64,000 nucleotides of DNA, from NCBI RefSeq assembly GCF_005116665.1, contig NZ_SWCJ01000015.1, positions 53,918 to 117,917 on the forward strand, given 5' to 3'. The stretch comes from Ferrimonas aestuarii (GTDB taxonomy: Bacteria; Pseudomonadota; Gammaproteobacteria; Enterobacterales; Shewanellaceae). A model generated the notes under the pieces. That model worked only from the letters and a program-made list of their open reading frames with translations, was not told the DNA's origin and did no database searches. Positions 19,381 through 29,102 of this stretch are shown one piece after another (within the stretch, counting starts at the first letter, position 1; every line of letters begins with the position of its first letter). The position numbers and the translations under genes are program-made.

Positions 19381-20781
19381 TTAGAAGTTAGCGGTACGCG
19401 GCGCACGCGGGAATGGGATTACGTCACGGATGTTAGCAACACCGGTTACGTAGCTTACCAGACGCTCGAAGCCCAAGCCGAAGCCGGCGTGAGGCACGGT
19501 GCCGTAACGTCGCAGGTCGCGGTACCAGTACATATCTTCTTTTGGCAGGCCCATCTCTTCGATGCGCTGATCCAGTACGTCCAAGCGCTCTTCACGCTGA
19601 GAACCACCGATGATCTCACCGATGCCTGGTGCCAGTACGTCCATGGCGGCAACGGTCTTGCCGTCGTCGTTTAGGCGCATGTAGAAGGCTTTGATGTCTT
19701 TCGGGTAGTTCTTCACAACCACTGGGGCTTTGAAGTGCTCTTCCGCTAGGAAGCGCTCGTGCTCGGAAGACATGTCGATGCCCCATTCAACTGGGAACTC
19801 GAACTCTTTGCCACAGGCTTTGAGGATCTCGATGGCGTCGGTGTAATCAACCTGAGCGAAGTCCGCTTCTACGAAGGACTTAAGGCGGGTGATCACTTCT
19901 TTATTTACGCGCTGCTCGAAGAACTTTAGATCGTCTATGCGCTCGGAAAGTACCGCGTTAAAGCAGTACTTCAGCATATCTTCAGACAGTTTGGCCATGT
20001 CATTCAGATCGGCAAACGCCACTTCCGGCTCAACCATCCAGAACTCCGCTAAGTGACGGCTGGTGTTGGAGTTTTCAGCACGGAAAGTTGGACCAAAGGT
20101 GTACACCTTAGACAGGGCGCAGGCGTAGGTCTCAGCGTTCAACTGGCCGGATACGGTCAGGAAGGTCTCTTTGCCGAAGAAGTCTTTGTCGAAATCGACA
20201 TCGCCTTTATCGGTGCGAGGCAGGTTGTTCAGATCCAAGGTGGATACGCGGAACATCTCACCGGCGCCTTCCGCATCAGAAGCGGTGATCAGCGGGGTGG
20301 ATGCCCACAGGAAGCCCTGCTCGTGGTAGAAGCGGTGAATTGCTTGAGACAGGCAGTTACGCACGCGCATAACCGCACCAATTAGGTTGGTGCGAGGGCG
20401 CAGGTGAGCTACTTCACGCAAGTATTCGATGGAGTGACGCTTGGCGGCCATTGGGTAGGTGTCAGGATCTTCAACCAGACCAACCACTTCAACGCCAGTC
20501 ACGGCCATCTCAAATTGCTGACCTTTTCCTGGGGACTCTACGACTTCGCCGGTCATTTTAACCGAGCAGCCAGCAGTCAGTCGCAGCACGTCTTCCTGGT
20601 AATTATTCAGATTATTAGGCACTACGCCTTGAATCGGATCAAAACAGGAGCCGTCATAAACGGCTAGGAAGGAAATACCGGCTTTGGAGTCACGGCGGGT
20701 GCGTACCCAACCCTGAACCGTTACTTCGCTACCGACAGCGTAGACGCCCTTTAAGACGTCAGCGATAGTTGCCACACTCAT
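19381..20781 (-). CDS. asnS: Asparaginyl-tRNA synthetase
   Basis: Class IIb synthetase that charges tRNA-Asn. An N-terminal OB-fold anticodon-binding domain (from [20 protein letters not shown]) is followed by the catalytic core. Motif 2 lies around [22 protein letters not shown] and motif 3 in [15 protein letters not shown]. The C-terminus [12 protein letters not shown] is typical. Starting at ATG 20781 gives 466 residues, exactly the usual length, and begins [12 protein letters not shown]. The frame stays open 40 codons further upstream but that part lacks homology-like features. The end is marked by a strong terminator. Confidence 0.97.
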   Translation of the reverse strand: MSVATIADVLKGVYAVGSEVTVQGWVRTRRDSKAGISFLAVYDGSCFDPIQGVVPNNLNNYQEDVLRLTAGCSVKMTGEVVESPGKGQQFEMAVTGVEVVGLVEDPDTYPMAAKRHSIEYLREVAHLRPRTNLIGAVMRVRNCLSQAIHRFYHEQGFLWASTPLITASDAEGAGEMFRVSTLDLNNLPRTDKGDVDFDKDFFGKETFLTVSGQLNAETYACALSKVYTFGPTFRAENSNTSRHLAEFWMVEPEVAFADLNDMAKLSEDMLKYCFNAVLSERIDDLKFFEQRVNKEVITRLKSFVEADFAQVDYTDAIEILKACGKEFEFPVEWGIDMSSEHERFLAEEHFKAPVVVKNYPKDIKAFYMRLNDDGKTVAAMDVLAPGIGEIIGGSQREERLDVLDQRIEEMGLPKEDMYWYRDLRRYGTVPHAGFGLGFERLVSYVTGVANIRDVIPFPRAPRTANF

Positions 20782-20994
20782 TCTCGGTTGTCTCTCCAGC
20801 GAGATTAATAAAAAAATACAGATTTGTTGCCAAAAGGCATGACCCACAATCTTACCTAGCTTGAGCGGTTTCTCAAGGGCTGAAACCACAATGCGTGTCA
20901 CTTTTACGGTAGGGGTGCCGAATTATCCAGCAACTGGCCGAAAATTATGGTTTTTGATACTAAAACGGCGACGGAAGCTGTGCCGTTTCCAGCG

Positions 20995-21588
20995 TTATTT
21001 GGCGGCGGGGTAGCCTAGGTGGCGAACCAACTGCTCAATGACGGCAGCGGTGGCGCCCCAGATCTTGTAGTTCTGATAAAACATAAAGTAGACCCGATGT
21101 TCACCGCCGCGACGACTGACCACCATAGATTCGCGATTGTTCGGATCCAGCAGGTGGCCAAGGGGCACGTAGAAGCACTCGGATACTTCGTCCAAGCTGA
21201 GCTTGGGAGCAAATGGTTGTTCGATAAAAGCCAGCTGCGGCTGCATGCGAAAGCGGCTGATGGTGTGAAAGTCTGGCAGTTGACCGATGCGGTGCAGGTG
21301 CTCAGGAGGCAGGCCGACCTCTTCCCAGGCTTCTCGGGTGGCGGTGTGCCAAAGATTAAGATCGGTATCATCTTGTTTTCCACCGGGAAAACTTATCTGG
21401 TTGGCATGGTGCCGAAGGTGAGGGGACCGGCGCGTCAGAAGCAAATTTAAGCCGTCACCCCGCTCCTCCATCGCCAGCAGCACCGAAGCGGGTTGGAACA
21501 GATTGGCTTGGGGGTGGCGTGCCAATGGGTCTTCACTTTTCCCCATGGTGGCCAATGAAAATTGCGATAAAAACTGCTGACGCCTCAC
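20995..21588 (-). CDS. nudL: NudL-type CoA pyrophosphatase (Nudix hydrolase)
   Basis: Hydrolyses the pyrophosphate of CoA and its derivatives. The Nudix box (GX5EX7REUXEEXGU) is read in FPGGKQDDTDLN and ATREAWEEVGLPPE, preceded by LLTRRSPHLRHHANQISF as in YeaB/NudL proteins. At 197 residues it is the expected size. The start is GTG 21588; its ribosome site is weak. It is downstream of pabB in the same direction, as in several gammaproteobacteria, with a 140-bp gap. Confidence 0.92.
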   Translation of the reverse strand: MRRQQFLSQFSLATMGKSEDPLARHPQANLFQPASVLLAMEERGDGLNLLLTRRSPHLRHHANQISFPGGKQDDTDLNLWHTATREAWEEVGLPPEHLHRIGQLPDFHTISRFRMQPQLAFIEQPFAPKLSLDEVSECFYVPLGHLLDPNNRESMVVSRRGGEHRVYFMFYQNYKIWGATAAVIEQLVRHLGYPAAK

Positions 21589-21727
21589 CGAGAAGCACTC
21601 CTTAGCTTGCGCGAACTTGGTTTTACCTTAACAAAGGCGTCCGCATTCTCAAAGGCACAGACGTTTCGCCTAAACAAAGCTGGGAGGCTTAACGGTAGCT
21701 GGTTCGTGGTAACCACTTTTTTAAGCG

Positions 21728-23131
21728 TTAGCCAACAGCGCTTTCCAGTATTGGTAGAATCTTCGCGAGTTTATCAAAGCACTCTTGGTACTCGGCGTCG
21801 ACTTGGGAATCAGCAACAATGCCGCCTCCCGCCCAGCAATAGAGGTTTTGTTGTTTGGCTACCAAAGAGCGGATGGTGATGCTGGTGTCCATTTTGCCGT
21901 GGCAACTGAGGTATCCGATGCTGCCGCAGTATAGACTGCGGCGATAGGGTTCGAGCTCTTCGATGATCTCCATGGCGCGAATTTTAGGGGCACCGGTAAT
22001 CGAGCCTCCGGGAAAGGCGCCACGAAGCAGATCGCAGGCACCCACGCCTTCGGCAAGCTCGGCGGTGACGGTGCTCACAAGGTGATGTACGGCAGCAAAG
22101 CTTTCGATGGCGAACAGCTCAGGAACGCGAACGCTGCCCGGGGCGGCGGCGCGGCCAAGATCATTGCGCAGCAGATCGACGATCATCAGGTTCTCAGCCC
22201 GGTCTTTAGGGGCATGCGCCAACTCGTTAGCATTGGCTTTATCTTGTTGTGAGTCTTGATGGCGAGGGCGGGTGCCCTTAATAGGCTTGGTTTGTACCTG
22301 CTTGCCATCGACCGATAGGAATCGCTCCGGCGATACCGACAACAGCGCCGCATCGGGGAGGCGGATGAACGCGGAAAACGGGGCTTGGTTGGCGGCGCGC
22401 AATTGTTGATAGGCCTGCCATTCATCGCCTTGGTAGGAGGCCTTGAATCTCTGAGTTAGGTTGATCTGATAGCAGTCGCCAGCTCGCAGGTACTCTTGCA
22501 CTTTGGCGAACGCCTCTCGGTACGCCGCTTTACTGGTATTTTGCTGCCAAGCACTGGTTAACGCGAATGGCTGGCTTTGACTGTGGTGATGGTCAATTTG
22601 GTTTTGAAGCCACTCTAATCGCTGTTGCCATCTTGATTCATCGCCTTGCACAACCAGCTCAACACTGCCTGCGATCTTATCGATGATTACGGCCCAATCG
22701 AATAGACCGATGGCCATCTCTGGCAGCTCAATCTCATCTTGAGTTTGGCTGGGCAGCTCTTCAAAGCGGCGGCCAAGATCGTAACTAAAATGCCCCACGG
22801 CGCCGCCAACAAAGGGCAGATCATGATGCTCTGAATCGGAATGAACTGGGTATTGCGGCATTCTGGCGATGAGCTCATCCAGCAGCGCCAAGGGATCCTC
22901 TTGGCTTTGCCACTGCTGCTCAAACCATCGAACTTGTGTGGTGTTTCCTCGGCAGATAAGGTGACCAATGGGATCGGCGCAGAGAATATCGAAACGGCTA
23001 TCAGGATGACTTGGCTGACTGTCTGGCGTACAGGAGTCCAGCAACATCGCCCAGGGTTGGTGTTGCAGGCTGGAGAAAAGCGCAGGGGCGTCGCTAGGCA
23101 GATCCAGAGGGCGACGGGTCAATTGAGACAT
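21728..23131 (-). CDS. pabB: Aminodeoxychorismate synthase component I
   Basis: Makes 4-amino-4-deoxychorismate from chorismate and ammonia supplied by PabA, for folate synthesis. The chorismate-binding core is clear: DCYQINLTQRFKASY, LSVSPERFLSVDG, the PIKGTRPR lysine motif that marks PabB rather than TrpE, ENLMIVDLLRNDLGR and FPGGSITGAPKIRAMEIIEE. It has 467 residues from ATG 23131; a TTG lies directly upstream. No PabA gene is adjacent. Confidence 0.94.
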   Translation of the reverse strand: MSQLTRRPLDLPSDAPALFSSLQHQPWAMLLDSCTPDSQPSHPDSRFDILCADPIGHLICRGNTTQVRWFEQQWQSQEDPLALLDELIARMPQYPVHSDSEHHDLPFVGGAVGHFSYDLGRRFEELPSQTQDEIELPEMAIGLFDWAVIIDKIAGSVELVVQGDESRWQQRLEWLQNQIDHHHSQSQPFALTSAWQQNTSKAAYREAFAKVQEYLRAGDCYQINLTQRFKASYQGDEWQAYQQLRAANQAPFSAFIRLPDAALLSVSPERFLSVDGKQVQTKPIKGTRPRHQDSQQDKANANELAHAPKDRAENLMIVDLLRNDLGRAAAPGSVRVPELFAIESFAAVHHLVSTVTAELAEGVGACDLLRGAFPGGSITGAPKIRAMEIIEELEPYRRSLYCGSIGYLSCHGKMDTSITIRSLVAKQQNLYCWAGGGIVADSQVDAEYQECFDKLAKILPILESAVG

Positions 23132-23391
23132 CAAGCTACCGTATTATTGTTCTATGAAATGAGCGGCGCCATCTTATCAAACCTCTCTCTTCATACAAAG
23201 ACAGCACAGAGCTGCGATTGACCGTTCGTTGGACTCGGGAAAGAGAATTACTGGTTCAATCTAAAAATGCGAATGAGGTGATAGATTTCAATCGTTTTTA
23301 TATTTTTGGGTTCGGAGGCACTATAGCTCCATCGACACAACGCAGTGTCTTCCAAAAACATTTTAAACGAGAGTTTCTAGGGAGTTACCTC

Positions 23392-23949
23392 ATGATCAAC
23401 ACTGAAATCAAGCCATTCAAAGCAACCGCATTCAAGCAAGGCGAGTTCGTTGAAATTACTGAACAGGACGTTAAAGGCAAGTGGTCTGTGTTCTTCTTCT
23501 ACCCAGCCGATTTCACCTTCGTATGCCCAACTGAACTGGGTGATCTGGCGGACCACTATGAAGAGCTGCAGAAGCGTGGCGTTGAGGTGTTCTCGGTATC
23601 AACCGACACTCACTTCACCCACAAAGCGTGGCACGACAGCTCTGACACCATCGGCAAGATCAACTACTTCATGGTAGGCGACCAAACCGGCACCATCACC
23701 AACAACTTCGGTGTAATGCGTGAAGGCCAGGGCCTGGCAGACCGCGCTACCTTCCTGATTGACCCAGAAGGCGTGATTCAGGCGATGGAAATCACTGCTG
23801 AAGGCATTGGCCGCGACGCTGAAGATTTGATGCGCAAGGTGAAAGCGGCTCAGTACGTTGCCAATAACCCAGGCGAAGTTTGCCCAGCCAAGTGGAAAGA
23901 GGGTGAAGAAACTCTGGCTCCATCTCTGGACCTAGTTGGCAAAATCTAA
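23392..23949 (+). CDS. ahpC: Alkyl hydroperoxide reductase C (2-Cys peroxiredoxin)
   Basis: Reduces H2O2, organic hydroperoxides and peroxynitrite; it is recycled by AhpF. The peroxidatic cysteine is in [19 protein letters not shown] (about residue 47). The resolving cysteine is in [18 protein letters not shown] (about 166). The 185 residues align with enteric AhpC along the whole length. ATG 23392 is preceded by a GGGAG ribosome site; the frame is open upstream but carries no conserved sequence there. ahpF follows in the same direction. Expression is probably peroxide-inducible, though no convincing OxyR site was found. Confidence 0.97.
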   Translation: MINTEIKPFKATAFKQGEFVEITEQDVKGKWSVFFFYPADFTFVCPTELGDLADHYEELQKRGVEVFSVSTDTHFTHKAWHDSSDTIGKINYFMVGDQTGTITNNFGVMREGQGLADRATFLIDPEGVIQAMEITAEGIGRDAEDLMRKVKAAQYVANNPGEVCPAKWKEGEETLAPSLDLVGKI

Positions 23950-23965
23950 GCTGACCCCGTTATAA

Positions 23966-24007
23966 CTGCACACCTTGGCCTTTGTTCATTTCCGCTGGGG
24001 TGTGCAG
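23966..24007 (+). promoter_or_regulatory. Hairpin between ahpC and ahpF
   Basis: CTGCACACC (23966-23974) pairs perfectly with GGTGTGCAG (23999-24007) across a 24-nt loop, 16 bp past ahpC. There is no proper T tract directly after it. It could be a partial terminator or an mRNA-stability element that sets the AhpC:AhpF ratio. Confidence 0.45.
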
Positions 24008-24071
24008 CCCCTTTGTTTTATCGAACTTTATTTTTATCTGATTTTAAACCGAATTTTGGAGTGGATGTCCC

Positions 24072-25664
24072 ATGTTAGATCAAGCCATGAAGCAGCAGCT
24101 AAAAAGCTACCTTGAACACCTGAAAACCAACGTGCGTCTGCGCCTGGCGCTGGATGACAGCGACACCGCCCAAAAACTCAATGCATTGGCCACCGATATT
24201 GCCAGCCTAAGCAGCAAAATCGAGGTGGTAACGGATGCAGACGCTAGTGAGCGAAAGCCGCAAATGGTGGTAGAAAGCCCAGAAAGAGGCACCGCCATCG
24301 GCTTTGCCGGCCTGCCAATGGGGCATGAGTTCACCTCTTTAGTTTTGGCATTGCTGCACAGCGGTGGTCACCCGATGAAGTTGGACGCTGAGACCATCGA
24401 ACAGATTGCGGCTTTGGACAACGAGTTGAAGGTGGAGATCTTCATTTCACTGTCTTGTCAGAACTGCCCCGAGGTCGTGCAGGCCTTTAATATGATGGCG
24501 GCCATCAACCCCGCCATCACCACCACCATGATCGACGGTGCCGCCTTCCAAGAAGAGGTGAAGTCTCGCGACATCATGGCGGTGCCTAGCGTGTTCGTAA
24601 ATGGCGAGTTATTCGGTCAAGGCCGCATGTCTCTAGAAGAGATTCTTAATAAAGTAGACCGTGGTGCTGCCGCTAAGAAAGCAGACAAAATCAACCAACA
24701 GGCCCCATTTGATGTGCTTGTTGTTGGCGGCGGTCCTGCGGGTTCTTCTGCAGCCATCTATGCCGCTCGTAAAGGCATTCGCACTGGCGTGGTTGCCGAC
24801 CGCTTTGGCGGTCAAGTGCAAGACACCATGGCCATTGAGAACTTCATCTCTGTTAAAGCTACCACTGGGCCTAAACTGGTTGCCAGCCTAGAAGAGCACG
24901 TCAAAGAGTATGGCGTTGAGGTGATGACCGAGCAGCGTGCAGCCAACATCATCGGCGCAGAAGAGACCAGCGATGGTTACATCCACGTTGAGTTGGAAAG
25001 CGGCGCAGTGCTCAAAGCCCGCAGCGTGATCACCTCAACCGGTGCCCGCTGGCGCGAAATGAACGTGCCGGGAGAGCAGGAGTATCGCAACAAAGGTGTG
25101 GCTTACTGCCCTCACTGTGATGGCCCGCTGTTCAAAGGCAAGCGCACGGCGGTAATTGGTGGCGGTAACTCCGGCATTGAAGCGGCCATCGATCTTGCAG
25201 GTATTGTTGAGCATGTGACCGTGCTTGAGTTTGCCGATACCCTGCGTGCTGACCAAGTACTGATAGATAAAGCCAACGCCACCGCCAATATTGAGATCAT
25301 CACTTTGGCTGAGACCACTCAGGTATTGGGGGATGGCACTCGGGTGACGGGCCTTGAGTACAAAGACCGCACCAGCGGCGAGCTAAAGCAATTAGCACTG
25401 TCAGGTATCTTTGTGCAGATTGGTTTGGTGCCAAACAGTGAGTGGCTCAAAGACTCTAAAGTGGCGCTATCATCCCGCGGTGAGATTGAAGTTGACGCTC
25501 ATGGTGCCACCAGCTTAAGTGGCGTGTTCGCCGCCGGCGACGTAACTACCGTGCCGTACAAGCAGATCATCATCGCCATGGGCGAGGGCGCCAAAGCCAG
25601 CTTGGGGGCATTTGACTACTTGATTCGCACTCCAGCCCCAGTTGCAAGTGAACAAGCAGCCTAA
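24072..25664 (+). CDS. ahpF: Alkyl hydroperoxide reductase F (flavoprotein disulfide reductase)
   Basis: Passes electrons from NADH through FAD to AhpC. It has an N-terminal tandem thioredoxin-fold domain with the CxxC of [17 protein letters not shown] (about residue 130). The FAD-binding motif [19 protein letters not shown] lies near 215, the redox CxxC of [16 protein letters not shown] near 345, and the NADH motif [18 protein letters not shown] follows it. The 530 residues fit the family. ATG 24072 has a TTGGAG ribosome site. A strong terminator follows. Confidence 0.97.
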   Translation: MLDQAMKQQLKSYLEHLKTNVRLRLALDDSDTAQKLNALATDIASLSSKIEVVTDADASERKPQMVVESPERGTAIGFAGLPMGHEFTSLVLALLHSGGHPMKLDAETIEQIAALDNELKVEIFISLSCQNCPEVVQAFNMMAAINPAITTTMIDGAAFQEEVKSRDIMAVPSVFVNGELFGQGRMSLEEILNKVDRGAAAKKADKINQQAPFDVLVVGGGPAGSSAAIYAARKGIRTGVVADRFGGQVQDTMAIENFISVKATTGPKLVASLEEHVKEYGVEVMTEQRAANIIGAEETSDGYIHVELESGAVLKARSVITSTGARWREMNVPGEQEYRNKGVAYCPHCDGPLFKGKRTAVIGGGNSGIEAAIDLAGIVEHVTVLEFADTLRADQVLIDKANATANIEIITLAETTQVLGDGTRVTGLEYKDRTSGELKQLALSGIFVQIGLVPNSEWLKDSKVALSSRGEIEVDAHGATSLSGVFAAGDVTTVPYKQIIIAMGEGAKASLGAFDYLIRTPAPVASEQAA

Positions 25665-25701
25665 GCGGATTAGATTACCGCTTTCCGTTTCATGAAATGT
25701 T

Positions 25702-25733
25702 GCCCTTGGTAAGAGATTACCAAGGGCTTTTTT
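25702..25733 (+). terminator. Rho-independent terminator of ahpF
   Basis: GCCCTTGGTAA (25702-25712) and TTACCAAGGGC (25717-25727) form an 11-bp perfect stem with GAGA loop, then six T. Confidence 0.95.
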
Positions 25734-25909
25734 GGTAAATGAGTTCGGTGCTGGCCTTTGTAGAGAAGGATTCGTTGCCAAGATGTTTTTAGCCAGTTGG
25801 CTTTTGATTAGGACAGGCGGTAAACACCCAAGCATCATCGCCAAAGCCGTTAATCGCAGAGCTTTAGGGCGTTATTCTGATGTGATGGTGTTGTCACAAA
25901 GGCGAACTC

Positions 25910-26317
25910 TTAATTATCAAGCTTTGCGGCGTGGCCGGTGATCTGCTGAAAGATCAACGCTGATTGCTGCAAGTTGTATCGGCGGGCGATTCTTTGCGAG
26001 AAAAACAGCTGTGGCAATTCATAGATGACTACCGCGCATATCACGAAGGCGGCTTGATCAAAGCCTTGCCAAATCGCAATGGCACTGCACAGCAACAGGG
26101 TGATCTCAATAAAGAACAATCCATAACGACGGAGGTACAAGTGATGGATGCCACCTAGGAACAACCAATTGAGCGTTGCATAGGTATCGGGATCTTTTAA
26201 CTGCTTACTTTGCTCTACAAAGTACTGTTTTCTTTGTGCCGCCGGTAGCGCATTTACCTGCGCTCGCATGAGTTCTTCTTGTTGCTCGATAACTTCGATG
26301 GGCTGAAGTAGCTGCAT
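25910..26317 (-). CDS. Small TM2-domain-like membrane protein
   Basis: A 135-residue protein with an N-terminal amphipathic, Gln/Glu-rich stretch and then two or three hydrophobic helices (about 50-100). The segment WLFLGGIHHLYLRRYGLFFIE resembles the G-x-H-x-x-Y-L-G-R turn of TM2-domain proteins. No catalytic motif is seen. It is the last gene of a three-gene operon with the DUF4177 and YidD genes; its ATG touches the yidD stop. Confidence 0.7.
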   Translation of the reverse strand: MQLLQPIEVIEQQEELMRAQVNALPAAQRKQYFVEQSKQLKDPDTYATLNWLFLGGIHHLYLRRYGLFFIEITLLLCSAIAIWQGFDQAAFVICAVVIYELPQLFFSQRIARRYNLQQSALIFQQITGHAAKLDN

Positions 26318-26541
26318 TAGGGCACCTCATCAATAATTTTGTCGACCAAATCTGGCTGGTTGCATCGTTTGATGCGTGCCAAGCCCAAACGCCACCCCTT
26401 GATGGCACCGTATTTCTCGATGCACTGTTTGGTGTATTCGGAACATGATGGTTCGAAATTACACTCGATGTTGAGAAGTCGCTTTGATCCACCGCTGGCT
26501 TGATAGCGGCGGATCAATCGCAAAGATAGACTTTGCAGCAA
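26317..26541 (-). CDS. yidD: YidD-family membrane protein insertion efficiency factor
   Basis: A 74-residue protein with the whole YidD (DUF37) signature: ECNFEPSCSEYTKQCIEKYG, then AIKGWRLGLARIKRCN. YidD proteins sit on the inner face of the membrane and help YidC/Sec insertion. The usual yidD lies between rnpA and yidC; this one is elsewhere, between a DUF4177 gene and a TM2-like gene, and so may be a second copy. The only available start is TTG 26541, two bases after the preceding stop, so translation is probably coupled. The predicted protein lacks the usual hydrophobic N-terminus. Confidence 0.85.
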   Translation of the reverse strand: MLQSLSLRLIRRYQASGGSKRLLNIECNFEPSCSEYTKQCIEKYGAIKGWRLGLARIKRCNQPDLVDKIIDEVP

Positions 26542-26543
26542 GG

Positions 26544-26759
26544 TTATCGACCTAGAGTGATGATCACGGCTTCACGCTTCCAAAACAGCAGGAAACGCTT
26601 CTGCTCGATCACTTGAAACACAACTTGCCAGCCATCTTGCGCGTATTTGTTTAATTCTGACTCCATTTTTTGTACCGGTAAACCGCTCGCCCCCAGAAAA
26701 ATGGTACCGCAACCGCCTTCCACGATGTGGACTACCTTGTACTCTTTGTAAGCTGACAT
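26544..26759 (-). CDS. DUF4177-like small protein
   Basis: 71 residues. The layout YKVVHIV ... MESELNKYAQDGWQVVFQVIEQ ... ITLGR matches the DUF4177 family of small alpha/beta proteins, where a conserved LN-x-x-A-x-x-GW motif precedes a strand. The function of the family is unknown. It is the first gene of the operon with yidD and the TM2-like gene, and ATG 26759 is preceded by AAAGAGAG. Confidence 0.75.
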   Translation of the reverse strand: MSAYKEYKVVHIVEGGCGTIFLGASGLPVQKMESELNKYAQDGWQVVFQVIEQKRFLLFWKREAVIITLGR

Positions 26760-27000
26760 AATGCTCTCTTTGTCGTTGGTTCAAATAAATTACTTATAAT
26801 ACAGTAAATTAAACATAAACTCAGGAGCAATGGATTTTGTGTGACTTGTGAGAATTAATCGGAACTTTGCTGGTTTGGTCGCAGAATTAGCACTTGAGTG
26901 TGAGTCAATGTTGTAGGTAAGCATCAACTAAAGAGGGCACCCGTTTCAAAGCCGCATATTTTAGAGAGACTCGCTTGTTGGGGTGCCTCGATAACGGCAG

Positions 27001-27426
27001 TTAAGTCATCTGTTTGGCTTGACGCTGCTGGCCTTTGATTTTTACAAAAGCGTAGATAAACAGCAGCATAAACAGAGCATCGTTGGCACCATAAATGGCA
27101 TAAAACAGCCCGGTAAGCAGGTCTTGTTCAAAGAGGTGTGGCAGAGTGTGGCCAAATTGCGACAGCCAGATTCCCCAGATTACTACGTACAGCAGCTTCT
27201 CAAGGGCAAACACGAGGGCGATGTAAGGGGCGGTAAATACCGCGTTTCGACAGGCGATGTAGGCTAAGCCCCACAATATGATAGACAGGCAGCCTGGCAA
27301 GGAGAACAGCACTGGGTCTGTTGCCATTAACAGTTCATTTGACAGCCCTTTGCTGAACAGCAACATGCCGCCGACGTTGATGATTCCCGAAGCGAGAAAT
27401 CCGTTTTTTATTAGGTTGTGGTTCAT
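27001..27426 (-). CDS. Four-helix membrane protein of unknown function
   Basis: 141 residues with about four hydrophobic segments (near 10-28, 38-60, 65-88 and 103-128), ending in a basic tail KIKGQQRQAKQMT. I do not recognise a named family. ATG 27426 is preferred because AGGGAAGA lies about 8 nt upstream and the protein then begins at the first helix. Upstream in-frame ATGs (27450, 27501) would add a polar leader. It stands alone beside a repeat cluster. Confidence 0.65.
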   Translation of the reverse strand: MNHNLIKNGFLASGIINVGGMLLFSKGLSNELLMATDPVLFSLPGCLSIILWGLAYIACRNAVFTAPYIALVFALEKLLYVVIWGIWLSQFGHTLPHLFEQDLLTGLFYAIYGANDALFMLLFIYAFVKIKGQQRQAKQMT

Positions 27427-27555
27427 AACATTTTCTTCCCTGATATCCATAGGTAGAACCTGCCTGAATTCTGATGGATAGGCAAAAGTTAGATTGTTCA
27501 ATTGCTAAGTTAGAACTAGCTACCCCTGATGCTCGCTAAGGTGCTGTGCAAACCC

Positions 27556-27985
27556 TCCAACGACTCCCTGATGCACATCAGGGCCCAGTGTCCTTGATTT
27601 TGATTTTTGAAAAGACTCTGGCTATCGGCGTTCGCCGGCAAAACGTTGGGGAGGCTCGGTTGATATCGCAAAGTCTGCGCTCACCGAAAAGACCTTCCAA
27701 CGATTCCCTGACGCACATCAGGGCCCAGTGTCTTTGGGTCTGAGCTTAGAAAAGGCCACTAGATACCGGCGTGCGCCGGCAAACATGGATTTAATTGCGG
27801 TGGTAGATTTGGCTTCCCTGACGCACGTCAGGGCCCGTGTCCTTGAATTTGAGCTTAGAAAGGCCACTGGCTACCGGCGTTCGCCGGCAAACATGGATTC
27901 AATTGCGGTGGTAGATTTAGCCTCCCTGATGCACATCAGGGCCCAGTGTCCTTAATTTTGCTTTTAGAAAAGGCCACTCGTTGCC
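27556..27985 (+). repeat. REP-like palindromic repeat cluster 1 (four units)
   Basis: Four copies of the palindrome CCCTGAYGCACRTCAGGG start at 27566, 27706, 27816 and 27924. Between them are copies of a second palindrome of the form ACCGGCGTTCGCCGGCAAA (around 27620, 27767 and 27876). The tail GCCCAGTGTCCTT always follows the first palindrome on the plus strand, so all units face the same way. The 27427-28137 gap holds no gene; frames here are repeat shadows. The family recurs at 34779, 35860 and 38185. Confidence 0.85.
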
Positions 27986-28137
27986 CGTACTCGCTGACGA
28001 AAAGGTAACCAGTTCTGTTAGAGCAGCTTACTGAAAGTGAGGGCTATCTCTACTGGTAAGGCATTTCCCGTGATTACAAAGTTTCAAAATGGTTATACTT
28101 CCGTCCCTGAATGCCCAATATCAACCCTAGGAAAATA

Positions 28138-29043
28138 ATGAGAGCCGTCAGTAATTTGATGATTTTGGCGCTAATGCTGGTCTCCGGATTTAGCTACGCC
28201 AATTGCAGTGATGCGGAGATAAAACAGGTTAGAGCTGAGGGCTTAGCGCTATACAAAAGCGGGGATCAACAGGGCGCTGCCAAGGTTTTGTCTCGCTACT
28301 ATCAGGAGCAGTGCGATTATTACGCCATGTCACAAACCGATGACGCCCATTTCAATCAGGGGTTGTGGCTGATAAGCGACCTGATGCTTTATCGCAATAA
28401 AATTGGCAATCCCTTGGGGTGTTTGGCGCTAGGAGATGAGGTTTACGCAACTTTTATGGTGAGTGATGAGGGCCGCCATGAACCTCGGGTGCAAAAAGCA
28501 CTTCAAGCCAATTTAACCAGTTGCAAGAAGTCGCTGTCGCAGGCATACACGCCGGCGATTCAGTGCCCTGTTGCCGGTTACGAATACATGAGTGCCATTC
28601 CATCATCTTGGCAGAATCAGAATGAGCTTTTGTATGAGCTTGCCTGTATCCGTTTTGTGGAGAATCAACCCGACAGACTGGGAATGGACAGAGATGCAGA
28701 CAAATACCAAAGTGAGGGCATGGCTCACTGGCCAAGGTTTGAGGTACTGACGGTCAATCGAGCGACTCCGTCCACCATCAGCACGCCTTATGAAATGGTC
28801 AGCGTGATAGAGAAGCAGTACCAGCTTGATCAGCTCTACATTACCGACGAGCAGGGAGAGTTGTGGGGGCAGCACTGCTATCGGTTTTCAGTTAACTTCG
28901 GTGAGCAGGCAGGGATGATATTTCTCGATGGCAGCAGCTCAATTTGCGGTGGAGCAGGACTTTTTGTCAACCGAGTGATTACCAAGTTGGATTACCCCAT
29001 TAAGGCGACTGTAGTAAAAGAGAGCAGTCATATATATAAGTAG
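28138..29043 (+). CDS. Exported protein of unknown function
   Basis: 301 residues. The N-terminus MRAVSNLMILALMLVSGFSYA is a clear Sec signal, with cleavage expected before NCSDAE. ATG 28138 is chosen for AGGAAA just upstream and because the signal starts there; an ATG at 28111 would add nine residues. The mature part has several cysteines (CSDAE, YQEQCDYY, CLALGDEV, SCKKSL), suggesting disulfides in the periplasm. An early helical region (EGLALYKSGDQQGAAKVLSRYYQ) looks TPR-like. No family is recognised. A strong hairpin terminator follows. Confidence 0.7.
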   Translation: MRAVSNLMILALMLVSGFSYANCSDAEIKQVRAEGLALYKSGDQQGAAKVLSRYYQEQCDYYAMSQTDDAHFNQGLWLISDLMLYRNKIGNPLGCLALGDEVYATFMVSDEGRHEPRVQKALQANLTSCKKSLSQAYTPAIQCPVAGYEYMSAIPSSWQNQNELLYELACIRFVENQPDRLGMDRDADKYQSEGMAHWPRFEVLTVNRATPSTISTPYEMVSVIEKQYQLDQLYITDEQGELWGQHCYRFSVNFGEQAGMIFLDGSSSICGGAGLFVNRVITKLDYPIKATVVKESSHIYK

Positions 29044-29054
29044 CTAAGTAGCCA

Positions 29055-29081
29055 CTTCCCCAGCAGGGCGTGCTGGGGAAG
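29055..29081 (+). terminator. Terminator between convergent genes
   Basis: CTTCCCCAGCA (29055-29065) and TGCTGGGGAAG (29071-29081) form an 11-bp stem with GGGCG loop. It is followed on the plus strand by CTTTGGTTTTT. It may also stop transcription from the convergent gene ending at 29103. Confidence 0.8.
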
Positions 29082-29102
29082 CTTTGGTTTTTCTATAACC
29101 TG

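Noticed and set aside
20782..20901. 40-residue N-terminal extension of AsnS
   Set aside because: The ATG at 20781 gives exactly the family length and the extension lacks conservation features.
23280..23310. OxyR-like ATAG...TAT sequence upstream of ahpC
   Set aside because: Only one half-site fits the known spaced motif; no second half at the right distance.
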